Assembly (NCBI RefSeq): GCF_000812965.1
Contig: NZ_JSYN01000035.1
Coordinates: 49,184-113,183, forward strand
Source of the DNA: Pedobacter kyungheensis
Lineage (GTDB): Bacteria; Bacteroidota; Bacteroidia; Sphingobacteriales; Sphingobacteriaceae
Direction of reading: 5' to 3'
DNA length: 64,000 bases
Within the stretch, counting starts at the first letter, position 1. Each line of letters starts with the position of its first letter. The position numbers were made by a program, and so were the translations under genes. Shown here piece after piece: positions 18,688-27,123 of the stretch. Under the pieces are notes generated by a model. It saw nothing but the letters and a program-made list of their open reading frames with translations, made no database searches and had not been told where the DNA came from.

Positions 18688-20562
18688 TTAATATTTAGGG
18701 TTATTGCGGGTAATGCCACTGTTTACATCCCTCTCATTTTGCGGAATGGGATATAACTCATGCTTACCAGCAACAAAATTATTGGCTGCATTATATGGAT
18801 AAACCGAGTTGATTACTTTTAAGGCAGCCTGGGTTGTTTTAATTTTATCGGCCAGCACATTCCATCTGATTAAATCGGCTTTACGCGTGCCCTCAAAACA
18901 CAGTTCCCAGGCACGTTCATCCTGCACTGCCTGAAAGAAAGCAGATTGACTTAAGGCAGCCGGCAAATCTACGCCAGTTGCGGGCGCCATTAAAGTAACC
19001 GTTGCTGTAGCACCGCTCCCAGTAGCTGTACCAGTATTGGTAATGGTTATTGCAGGAGCCGATGTGTAGGCAAAGCCATTGTTTAACATGGTTATAGCCG
19101 TTATTTTGCCACCGCTAATGGTAGCCACGGCTGATGCATCGCTACCGCCCCCACCGGTAAATTTAATTACCGGAATGGCAGTATAACCAGTGCCGCCGTT
19201 ACTAAGGGTAACGTTTACCCTGCTTCCGCCCAGTGCCTGGCCATAAGCACGGCGGCGTACGGTATTAATGGCCTCGTAAGCCAAAGTATTAGGTCCTCCA
19301 TTTAATTCATTTTCAACTTCGGCGCGCATCAGCAATACATCCGAATACCGCATCAATACGGTATTAATATTTGTATTTACGCGTTCCAAATTAGAATTGT
19401 TCTGGTACTCCCGGCTCCATTTGGCTGGTGCCCAAATCCGGTTGTTGGTAAGCAAGCTCAGCCGGTTACCAGAAGCATCAAGGCTATATTTGGCAATCGA
19501 AAAATCCCTTCTTAAATCGCCATCTTTAAAGGTATCGTAAAAAGTTTTGGTTACAAAGCAACGGTTTTGCGTAGTACCATAAGGAGAAGTAGTGCTACCT
19601 GCAGTTTGCGGGGCATTAAAGGTTCCATAACTGGATTGATTGGTTGTGGCCAACGTAGAGGTATAAACCCCTGCTTCGAAAAGGCTTTCTTTGGGCTCGA
19701 ACTTTTGTATGCTTTGATTTTTGAAAACCATCGAATAATCTGGATTCAGGGCATACAGTCCTGAGCCAATTACCTCGTTAATCTGTGTTTGCGCCAGTTG
19801 ATAATAGGTTTTATAGTCGGCTGGTCTTTGCATGGTTCCATCGGCCCTTAACGAATAGCCACCTGCAGCTAAGGCAACCCTGGCCAGGATGGCTTTGGCA
19901 CCAAATTTATTTACGCGCTCATCGGTTGGCAGTGCAGCGGGTAATAAATCTGCTCCTTCCTGCATATCTTTAATAATCTGTGTATAGATTTGATAACGGT
20001 CGGTTAAGGGCAATTTTAAATTATCACCTGTTTCTGAATTTTTAAGTTTAAAAGGCACATCGCCCCATAACCTTACCAGTTCGGAATAGTAGAAACCCCG
20101 TAAAAATTTAGCTTCGCCCAGCATCCTGTTTAAGGCTGCTTTCTGATCGCTGCTGCCACTATTGTAGACATCCATTTTCGGGATCCGGTCTATTACCAGG
20201 TTGGCCCGGTCAATACCATTGTAAAAGGCACTCCAGGTTTCGTATAAAAATGGCGTTTCCGGAATTCCCAGGTAATGCGGAATAATTCGCCAATCGGGAG
20301 TAACCCCATCGCTTATAAACTGGATATCCGAATCGTTATCATAAATAAGGGGTACATACCAGGCATAAGTTGATGGGTATTTCATAATTTCATAAACGCC
20401 TGTAGTAGCCAGCTGGGCTTCATCTACTGTGCTGAAAAAATTGGAAGTAGTAAAATATGAATATGGATTGGCCTCGGTGGCTTTTTTACATGAGCTAAAC
20501 GATGCGGCCATTAACGCAGTGGCCAGCGCACAAGCTTTTATTTTGGATGTTAAGATTTTCAT
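18688..20562 (-). CDS. SusD-like glycan-binding lipoprotein with inserted beta-repeat domain
   Basis: Surface lipoprotein (lipobox near SFSSC, Cys about 25) partner of the SusC encoded 18 bases upstream. SusD features include the FLRGFYYSELVRLWGDVPF segment, VLLMRAEVENEL and the C-terminal DERAWELCFEGTRKADLIRW. Between VRRRAYG and that motif, at about residues 451-525, sits an extra block with two GYT-x-x-P type beta repeats (GGTGYTAIPVI ... NGFAYTSAPAITI) rich in Gly, Ala and Thr, which ordinary SusD proteins lack. At 624 residues the protein is correspondingly long. In context it probably binds heparin/heparan sulfate or its fragments on the cell surface. Confidence 0.92.
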   Translation of the reverse strand: MKILTSKIKACALATALMAASFSSCKKATEANPYSYFTTSNFFSTVDEAQLATTGVYEIMKYPSTYAWYVPLIYDNDSDIQFISDGVTPDWRIIPHYLGIPETPFLYETWSAFYNGIDRANLVIDRIPKMDVYNSGSSDQKAALNRMLGEAKFLRGFYYSELVRLWGDVPFKLKNSETGDNLKLPLTDRYQIYTQIIKDMQEGADLLPAALPTDERVNKFGAKAILARVALAAGGYSLRADGTMQRPADYKTYYQLAQTQINEVIGSGLYALNPDYSMVFKNQSIQKFEPKESLFEAGVYTSTLATTNQSSYGTFNAPQTAGSTTSPYGTTQNRCFVTKTFYDTFKDGDLRRDFSIAKYSLDASGNRLSLLTNNRIWAPAKWSREYQNNSNLERVNTNINTVLMRYSDVLLMRAEVENELNGGPNTLAYEAINTVRRRAYGQALGGSRVNVTLSNGGTGYTAIPVIKFTGGGGSDASAVATISGGKITAITMLNNGFAYTSAPAITITNTGTATGSGATATVTLMAPATGVDLPAALSQSAFFQAVQDERAWELCFEGTRKADLIRWNVLADKIKTTQAALKVINSVYPYNAANNFVAGKHELYPIPQNERDVNSGITRNNPKY

Positions 20563-20580
20563 AACGGAATATAATTTTGG

Positions 20581-23500
20581 TTATAGAGAGATATTAATTC
20601 CCGCTACAAATGATCGCGGTCTTGGGTAGGCACTAAAATCTACACCTGGTGTAAGCGCATTATCAATAACACTAACCTCCGGATCGTAACCCGAATATTT
20701 GGTAAATACATGCAGGTTATAAGCGGTAACGTATATTCTGGCATTGGCTATTTTAACCTTTTCGAGCCATCTTTTCGGGAAAGTATAACCCAGGTTTACA
20801 TTGCTTATGCGCAGAAAGGAACCATCTTCAATTACGCTATCGTACATACGCCCGCTGGTATTACCCAGTATAGATGCAACGGAGTTTTTACCCTGATTAA
20901 GTGCTGTTAGCTCTGCCGGATCGGTAACCACCTGCCCTGCTGCATTAATAGTCCTCCATCTGTCGGCCTGAAAAGCCAGGTTATTGCTAAAATCGCTGGC
21001 AATGGCTAAGTTATTCTTAACATTGGCATTAAAAATTTTGTTGCCCTGGGTAAAGTTCAGGAATATGCTTAAATCAAAACCTTTATAGGCAAATGTGTTG
21101 TTAATACCTCCCGAGAATTTAGGATTGGCATTGCCAATGATAGTACGATCGGCATCGGTAATTTTTCCATCGCCGTTAAGATCTTTAAATTTGATATAAC
21201 CTGGCTGTACGGCAAGCGCATCTTGAACAACTCCCGGCTTTAAGCTGTAAGTTTTAGCCGTAGCATCGTAATTAAAATCGCTTACCTGGTAAAGCCCGTC
21301 CTGCTGGTAACCAAACATGGTACCTACCGGCTGCCCAACTTGTAAAATGTAATCCTGATAGCTGTTGTTATAGCTGCTGGTGATTAACGAATTTTCACCA
21401 TCGCTTAATTTTAACACTTTGGTTTTGTTGAATGTGATGTTGAAATTGGTGCTCCAGTTAAAGTCTGATTTTTTAATGTTTACGGTATTTAAGGTAAACT
21501 CTACACCCCTGCTTGAAGTAGAACCAATATTTTGAAACTGGCGGGTAAAACCTGCACTGGCCGGAATACGGGTATTGTATAACAAGTCTTTAGAGCGGTT
21601 ATCGAACCAATCGACAGTTAAGGCAATGCGTTGTTTTAACAAACCAATATCTAAACCAATATTGGTGGCTTTAACGGCCTCCCATTTCAGGGATGGATTG
21701 GCTAAGCTATTCTGAAATACCGTAGGTAAAATACTGTTATTCGAGGCATATTGGCCAGAAGTAAAAATACCCAAAGCGGCATAATTGGCAATGCGGTTAT
21801 TACCAGAGGTACCATAACTGGCCCTCAGTTTCAAATCAGAAAGGAAATTTAACGACTTCATGAATTGCTCTTCTGTTACCTTCCAGGCAAAAGAGCCTGA
21901 AGGAAAATAGCCCCATCTGTTTTCTTCGCCAAACTTAGAAGAACCATCGGCCCTTAATGTTGCGGCTAAAATATACCTGCCTTTATAGCTGTAATTGGCG
22001 CGGGTAAAGAACGACAATAGTTTATCTTCTTCGGCATAAGATGAAGGGAAAGCCGCGACGGTACCCAGGCCCAGATTATACCAACCACTATTTACATTGG
22101 GAAAATTGGTAGCACCGGCATTCACACTTTCCGAATAGTTATAAATATACTCCTGCCCTACGGTAATATCGAATTTGTGGTCTTTACCGTAAACATCGCT
22201 ATAGGTAAGGGTATTATTATAATTGAAACGATTATTAAAAGTAGTAGCTATGCCTCCTGATGCCCCTTTATTCCGGATTGCCGTAATGGATTCTGAATCG
22301 TTAAAAGTTTTATCAACCCTCGAGGTGTTGGTAAAGCCTACCAAACCATTGTAAGTAAATTTATTGCTGATGGCATATCTGGCCGTAGCACTTGCATTTA
22401 ACGAACGGATGCGTTGATCGCGCAGACGGGTATTTACGGTTACAATCGGACTTTGAAAGGCAGGGTTACCGGGATCATCCAGCGGGTCTAAAACATCATC
22501 TATTAAACCGATATCCGAAACGTTTGGCAAATTTACCGGACGGTATTGCAATAAGGTTTGTAACATGCTCAGGCGCGCATTACCACCTTCCTGGGTACCG
22601 CCCGAACCATATATTTTCTGGTTAGAGTAATTAACAATCCCGTTCAGTTTTACTTTTTTGCCCGGTGTATTGGTTACCGTTAATTTAGCAATATCGCGAT
22701 TGGCGCCGCTTTTAAGCATTAAACCATCGTTTACGTTACGTGAATAGAATAAGTTATACTTCGTATCGCCGCTACCTCCGTTTACACTGATTTTATGATA
22801 CTGGCTTGAAGCTGTTCCGCCAAATATTTCATCCTGCCAGTTAATACCCTCCCTGTTTCCATAATTAGCAGCAAGCGATTCGAAAGTGCCGAAAGTGCTT
22901 AGAAACTTCTGTGCCCTGGTAGCATCACGGGTTGAGTTTTCATAAATATACAGCATATACTCGTACGGACTCAGTACCGGTAAAAACTTAGGTGCCTTTT
23001 GCACACCCACATAGCCATCGTAACTGATCGTGGTTTTGCCACCTTTGGATTGTTTTGTGGTGATTAAAATTACCCCGTTAGCGCCCCTTGCACCGTAAAC
23101 AGCTGTTGAAGCGGCATCTTTCATTACATCAACCGATTCGATATCGGTTGGATCTAAAAATGCCAAACCATCGGTTTGAGGCACACCATCAACCACATAT
23201 AAAGGTTCGTTGCTCTGTGTAATAGACGAACCACCACGTATTTTTATCTGAGGCGTAGAACCCGGATCGCCACTTGGCATGGTTACCTGCACACCTGCCA
23301 TACGCCCTTGTAAGGCCTGGGCAACATTGGCTACAGGTGTTTTTGCAATCTCCGCTCCTTTTAATGATGATATAGCTCCGGTTAAATCTTTACGCTGAAC
23401 GGTTTGTCCGTAACCGATAACCACTACATCATTCAGGTTGTTTACATCATCCTGCAGTTTTGCATCAATAGTAGTGCGACCGTTTATTTTTTGTTCGACT

Positions 23501-23733
23501 GTTTTTGTGCCCAGGTAACTAAAAACCAATACGGCATCGGTTTTAACGCTGATTTGATAAGCGCCTGAATTAGAAGAAACCGTGACATTTTTAGTTCCTT
23601 TTTCTGTAATTGTAGCCCCGGGAATGGGTTGGTTGGTTCCATCTCTTACCACGCCTTTTACGGTGACTACATTTTGGGCCTGTAATCCTTTAAAAAAGCA
23701 GAGTAAGCCAATTAATATGATAATTCTTTTCAT
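20581..23733 (-). CDS. SusC/RagA TonB-dependent outer-membrane glycan transporter
   Basis: 1050-residue transporter without an STN domain, unlike the other SusC in this window. In order: signal peptide (cut near LQAQ), carboxypeptidase-regulatory-like domain (VKGVVRDGTNQPIPGATI), the SusC signature (VVVIGYGQTVQRKDLTGA), plug with IRGGSSITQSNEPLYVVDG and VDVMKDAASTAVYGARG, then the barrel. It ends SFVAGINISL. First gene of a SusC-SusD-sulfatase operon. With no STN and no nearby anti-sigma factor, control is more likely through the HTCS encoded at 11756-15859. Confidence 0.93.
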   Translation of the reverse strand: MKRIIILIGLLCFFKGLQAQNVVTVKGVVRDGTNQPIPGATITEKGTKNVTVSSNSGAYQISVKTDAVLVFSYLGTKTVEQKINGRTTIDAKLQDDVNNLNDVVVIGYGQTVQRKDLTGAISSLKGAEIAKTPVANVAQALQGRMAGVQVTMPSGDPGSTPQIKIRGGSSITQSNEPLYVVDGVPQTDGLAFLDPTDIESVDVMKDAASTAVYGARGANGVILITTKQSKGGKTTISYDGYVGVQKAPKFLPVLSPYEYMLYIYENSTRDATRAQKFLSTFGTFESLAANYGNREGINWQDEIFGGTASSQYHKISVNGGSGDTKYNLFYSRNVNDGLMLKSGANRDIAKLTVTNTPGKKVKLNGIVNYSNQKIYGSGGTQEGGNARLSMLQTLLQYRPVNLPNVSDIGLIDDVLDPLDDPGNPAFQSPIVTVNTRLRDQRIRSLNASATARYAISNKFTYNGLVGFTNTSRVDKTFNDSESITAIRNKGASGGIATTFNNRFNYNNTLTYSDVYGKDHKFDITVGQEYIYNYSESVNAGATNFPNVNSGWYNLGLGTVAAFPSSYAEEDKLLSFFTRANYSYKGRYILAATLRADGSSKFGEENRWGYFPSGSFAWKVTEEQFMKSLNFLSDLKLRASYGTSGNNRIANYAALGIFTSGQYASNNSILPTVFQNSLANPSLKWEAVKATNIGLDIGLLKQRIALTVDWFDNRSKDLLYNTRIPASAGFTRQFQNIGSTSSRGVEFTLNTVNIKKSDFNWSTNFNITFNKTKVLKLSDGENSLITSSYNNSYQDYILQVGQPVGTMFGYQQDGLYQVSDFNYDATAKTYSLKPGVVQDALAVQPGYIKFKDLNGDGKITDADRTIIGNANPKFSGGINNTFAYKGFDLSIFLNFTQGNKIFNANVKNNLAIASDFSNNLAFQADRWRTINAAGQVVTDPAELTALNQGKNSVASILGNTSGRMYDSVIEDGSFLRISNVNLGYTFPKRWLEKVKIANARIYVTAYNLHVFTKYSGYDPEVSVIDNALTPGVDFSAYPRPRSFVAGINISL

Positions 23734-23921
23734 TTTTTGATTTTGGTTAGTTGTAAATTGTGCTTAAAGCATATAAGCTGATGCGCATAGTTAGGTGATT
23801 CTTCTTTTCATGATCTCCTGCTGCTGTCTGGTTAGTTGTTTTTTTTAGTTTGTTTCAGGTTATTTCTTTATCTGGTTAAATCAACGGAAACGAATTTAGC
23901 AATCGGGGTAAAAAAGGAGTT

Positions 23922-23952
23922 TCAAATTTGTTTAAAATACTATCAAATTTGA
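23922..23952. promoter_or_regulatory. Candidate HTCS operator upstream of susC: 21-bp-spaced direct repeat
   Basis: TCAAATTTG at 23922 and TCAAATTTGA at 23943, exactly 21 bp apart, about 190 bases upstream of the susC start. AraC-type regulators bind direct repeats at about this spacing. A looser TCAAAA pair at the same 21-bp spacing precedes the GH88 gene. This is an inference from spacing and position only. Confidence 0.35.
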
Positions 23953-24133
23953 CTAATACCGCCAAATTAATACGTTTCAGGCGCTTTTAATAACAAAATG
24001 AGTAAGAAATAAATTATTTTTTTACTGAAATATATAGCCGTATAAATACTACAAAAAAGAAATTACCGGTATTATTGGCTGGATATTGAGCTGTTTTAAT
24101 GTTCATTAACCACATCAGACATTAATGGAATGG

Positions 24134-24547
24134 GCATTACAAATGCACTTCTCAATAATCTTTGTTTATAACCTATCGTGTGCGCACATCTCTTGCAATT
24201 CCATTCGCAGTATTCGTCATTGCCAGCTTGATCCGATAGCTATCGGATGGCAATCTTTATATAGAAAGCAGATTAATGAACCATTTAAAGGCTTTATTTT
24301 TCCCGCAGATAACACAGATTTTTACGCAGATTTTAGTTTGGTATAAACTTTACCCACAGTTTATCGTCCCCGTTTGTCACAAAGTGATTCCTTTGGAATA
24401 ACGGGGATGCCTGAGCTTAGCGATTTTATCGCTGAAGGATTGAATTAATAGCATGTGCATTACAAATGCACTTCTCAATAATCCTCGTTGCAAACGAGGA
24501 CTATATGAATACAAAGAAGAATAGCCCTCGCTGCATACGAGGGCTAT
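24134..24547. repeat. Direct repeat and several palindromes in the 825-bp gap between susC and the ROK gene
   Basis: A 26-bp exact direct repeat (GCATTACAAATGCACTTCTC plus AATAAT) occurs at 24134-24159 and 24457-24482. A nested inverted repeat lies at 24219-24254: ATTGCCA / TGGCAAT arms around the 16-bp palindrome TCCGATAGCTATCGGA. Two more hairpins follow: CCTCGTT / AACGAGG at 24483-24499, and a 10-bp perfect stem ATAGCCCTCG / CGAGGGCTAT at 24521-24547, just past the ROK stop codon. A phrase of the type CCCGCAGATAACACAGATTT is at about 24301. The short open frame across 24125-24346 runs through these repeats and is not counted as a gene. Confidence 0.7.
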
Positions 24548-24558
24548 AGTATTAAATT

Positions 24559-25530
24559 TTACGTGGTTACGTAATCGAATGCTTTAAATTTTTGAAAAAC
24601 GTTGGCTGCACAACCGAGTAAGCCTGCCTTGTTGCCCAACTTGGCCGGAACAACCAATGCATGGAGTGAGGCCACCGGAACGGCTAATGTTTTGATCCTC
24701 CGCTCTATTTCCCTGGTGTAAAAAGCTCCGGCTTCGCTTATACCGCCGCCAATTACAATTTTTTCAGGACTAAAAATATTAATAAAACTGGTGATACCTG
24801 TAGCCAGGTAATCGAAATGTAGTTCCATTGCTTTCACTGCATACTCCTCACCTGCCAGGTACTTTTCTATGATATATCTGCCATCAACTTCATCTGTTTC
24901 GGGTATGCCCGGATGAATAAACTGATAATGTTTCAATAATGCTGTTACCGAAGCATAGGCTTCCAAACATCCTTTGGCACCACAGGCACAAGCTAAACCA
25001 TTGTGCTGTACAATAATGTGTCCTAATTCTGTTCCCCTGTTTCTAAACCCGCCGTACAGTTTATTATCAATCATCACCGCGCCTCCTATTCCTGTGCCAA
25101 CGGTAAGGAAAACCACATCGCTACAATCTTTGGCAGCACCATAACTCATTTCGCCAAGGCCCATTAAATTGGCATCATTATCCATGATAATGTTATAACG
25201 GGTTACATCCTGCAAAATTTCGCCCAGGGCCAGCTGCTTAAAGCCCGGTAAATTATCGGCACCGGCAATAATTTTATTGTTGTATATGGTGCCCGGAAAT
25301 CCTATGCCAACACCGAGAATAGGTTGTTTAACTTTCGAAGCGCAGGTTTGGATCGCCTCTACAATAAGCGCAATAATTGCACCCTGTGTTTTGGCCTTTT
25401 TAAGCGAAATTAGTGTGGAATATAAAATTTCTCCCTGCTGGTTTACCACACCACATTTAAGCGATGAGCCACCAACGTCAATCCCAATCGCACAAGATTG
25501 GTCCATGTTGGCATTGTTTAAAGTTATCAT
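24559..25530 (-). CDS. ROK-family sugar kinase
   Basis: Cytoplasmic hexose kinase of the ROK (repressor, ORF, kinase) family. The ATP-binding GIDVGGSSLKCG near the N terminus, DNDANLMGLGE, the GTGIGGAV phosphate loop and the zinc site (GHIIVQHNGLACACGAKGCLEA, shown here only as the CxCGxxGCxE pattern) are intact. It has no DNA-binding domain, so it is a kinase and not a repressor. It probably phosphorylates the glucosamine, N-acetylglucosamine or glucose released from the polysaccharide. Two starts are possible: ATG at 25530, or ATG at 25506 (MDQSCAIGID), which leaves the usual short N terminus. Confidence 0.9.
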   Translation of the reverse strand: MITLNNANMDQSCAIGIDVGGSSLKCGVVNQQGEILYSTLISLKKAKTQGAIIALIVEAIQTCASKVKQPILGVGIGFPGTIYNNKIIAGADNLPGFKQLALGEILQDVTRYNIIMDNDANLMGLGEMSYGAAKDCSDVVFLTVGTGIGGAVMIDNKLYGGFRNRGTELGHIIVQHNGLACACGAKGCLEAYASVTALLKHYQFIHPGIPETDEVDGRYIIEKYLAGEEYAVKAMELHFDYLATGITSFINIFSPEKIVIGGGISEAGAFYTREIERRIKTLAVPVASLHALVVPAKLGNKAGLLGCAANVFQKFKAFDYVTT

Positions 25531-25802
25531 TTGTTTGAGGTTTTAGTCTTAGTTTATTCAGCCTGCCTGCCAGCTCACAACATTTTCTAATTCAATCCGC
25601 ATGCTTATCATACTTATTAAACTGGTGGCATAATCATCCTTCTTAATCCGGGCTAAAAATAAAATGTAGCGTGTATTGAGGACTTAGGTTTCGGCTTAAA
25701 ATATTTTAACATTGGCTAGTGTTCCCCTCAAATACCTTCCAGAAAATACGCTTTAATTTCGAATACACTAAACAACCGCTAAAAATGATGTTTTAACCAA
25801 AT

Positions 25803-25832
25803 TCAAAATATTTCTGGTAAAAATCAAAAGTG
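25803..25832 (+). promoter_or_regulatory. Candidate HTCS operator upstream of the GH88 gene
   Basis: TCAAAATAT at 25803 and TCAAAAGTG at 25824 are 21 bp apart, about 75 bases before the GH88 start. The spacing equals that of the TCAAATTTG pair upstream of susC, and both share a TCAAA core. The rest of the 378-base gap 25531-25908 shows nothing else I can name. Weak evidence on its own. Confidence 0.3.
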
Positions 25833-25908
25833 TTTGTGTCCGGATGCTCCTAATTTCACAATTATAAAACAATTATCAACAAATATCAAAGATTCAAACC
25901 TTAACACA

Positions 25909-27108
25909 ATGAAAAAAGCTTTTTGCTTAATAATGCTGGCCACTACACTTTTATTAAACAGCTATGCTGTGCCTGTACAAAATGACCCACCGGCTGGTTG
26001 GCTTAAAAAAACCACTGATGTGATCGCATTTCAGTTGAACAAAGCCAGCCAAACCTATAAACCCGGTCAAAATCCACGTTCTGTTAATCCGAACGGAACC
26101 GTAAGACTTGCCGGTTTAACCGATTGGACTACGGGATTTTTTCCAGGCAGTTTATGGTACGGATATGAGCTTACGGGAGATGAGCAATTGGCAGCTGAGG
26201 CTAAGAAATTTACACTGGCGCTTGATTCGATCCGCAACATTACCAATACGCACGATCTGGGTTTTATGCTTTATTGTTCGTACGGAAATGCTTTTAGGCT
26301 AACCGGCGATAAAAGCTATCTGCCCGTACTGGCCGATGGAGCAAAACACCTGGCAGCCCGGTTTAACCCTAAAGTTGGCGTAATCCGTTCGTGGGATTTC
26401 GCCTGGTGGCACTATCCTGTAATTATTGATAATATGATGAACCTCGAATATTTATATTGGGGCGCCAAAACCTTTAACAACCCCAATTACACCACCATAG
26501 CCAATACGCATGCTACCACAACTATGAAAAACCATTACCGCAAAGATTTTAGTTCGTACCATGTGGTAGATTACGACGCAACAACCGGAAAAATAATTAA
26601 AAAAGCTACCCACCAGGGCCTGACAGACGAATCGGCCTGGGCCCGCGGACAAGCCTGGGGTTTATATGGCTTTACCATGTGTTATAAAAACAGTAAAAAC
26701 CCAGCCTTTTTAGCGCAGGCAGAAAACATTGCCAGATTTATTATGAACCACCCGAGCCTGCAGAAAAATAAGATTCCGGCATGGGATTTGGATGTTCATA
26801 ATGCTGATGATCTGGATACTGATGGTGCAGCTCCCCGGGATGCTTCTGCTGCTGCTGTAATTGCCTCTGCCCTGCTCGATTTAAGTACTCAGGTAAAAGA
26901 TGGTCAAAAATATTTTAACTATGCCGAAGATATTTTGAAAACCTTATCTTCTGACGCTTATCTGGCTAAACCAGGAGAAAACCAATATTTTTTACTGAAA
27001 CATAGCGTAGGGGCATTTTTATACAATTCTGAAATAGATACACCGCTCGATTATGCAGATTACTATTATCTGGAAGCATTAAATCGCTATAAAAAAATTA
27101 AAGGTTAA
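25909..27108 (+). CDS. GH88 unsaturated glucuronyl hydrolase
   Basis: Hydrolyses the 4,5-unsaturated uronic acid from the non-reducing end of disaccharides made by polysaccharide lyases. A signal peptide (MKKAFCLIML...LNSYA) marks the start at ATG 25909; a longer reading from GTG at 25834 only adds a non-signal stretch. GH88 features are DWTTGFFPGSLWYGYE, HDLGFM with Asp116 and IIDNMMNLEYLYW with Asp174, matching the two catalytic Asp of the family, and later WARGQAWGLYGF and DTDGAAPRDASAAA. It is the first gene of a plus-strand operon with two PL12 lyases 15 and 22 bases apart, which supply its substrate. Location periplasmic. Confidence 0.94.
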   Translation: MKKAFCLIMLATTLLLNSYAVPVQNDPPAGWLKKTTDVIAFQLNKASQTYKPGQNPRSVNPNGTVRLAGLTDWTTGFFPGSLWYGYELTGDEQLAAEAKKFTLALDSIRNITNTHDLGFMLYCSYGNAFRLTGDKSYLPVLADGAKHLAARFNPKVGVIRSWDFAWWHYPVIIDNMMNLEYLYWGAKTFNNPNYTTIANTHATTTMKNHYRKDFSSYHVVDYDATTGKIIKKATHQGLTDESAWARGQAWGLYGFTMCYKNSKNPAFLAQAENIARFIMNHPSLQKNKIPAWDLDVHNADDLDTDGAAPRDASAAAVIASALLDLSTQVKDGQKYFNYAEDILKTLSSDAYLAKPGENQYFLLKHSVGAFLYNSEIDTPLDYADYYYLEALNRYKKIKG

Positions 27109-27123
27109 TAAACCATACAGACG

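Noticed and set aside
24125..24346. 73-codon open frame in the susC-ROK gap
   Set aside because: It runs through the palindromes and dispersed phrases, has no recognisable start region and low-complexity composition.
24521..24547. Terminator of the ROK kinase gene
   Set aside because: The 10-bp stem is perfect and well placed, but no T-run follows on the minus strand; it fits the REP-like hairpins better.
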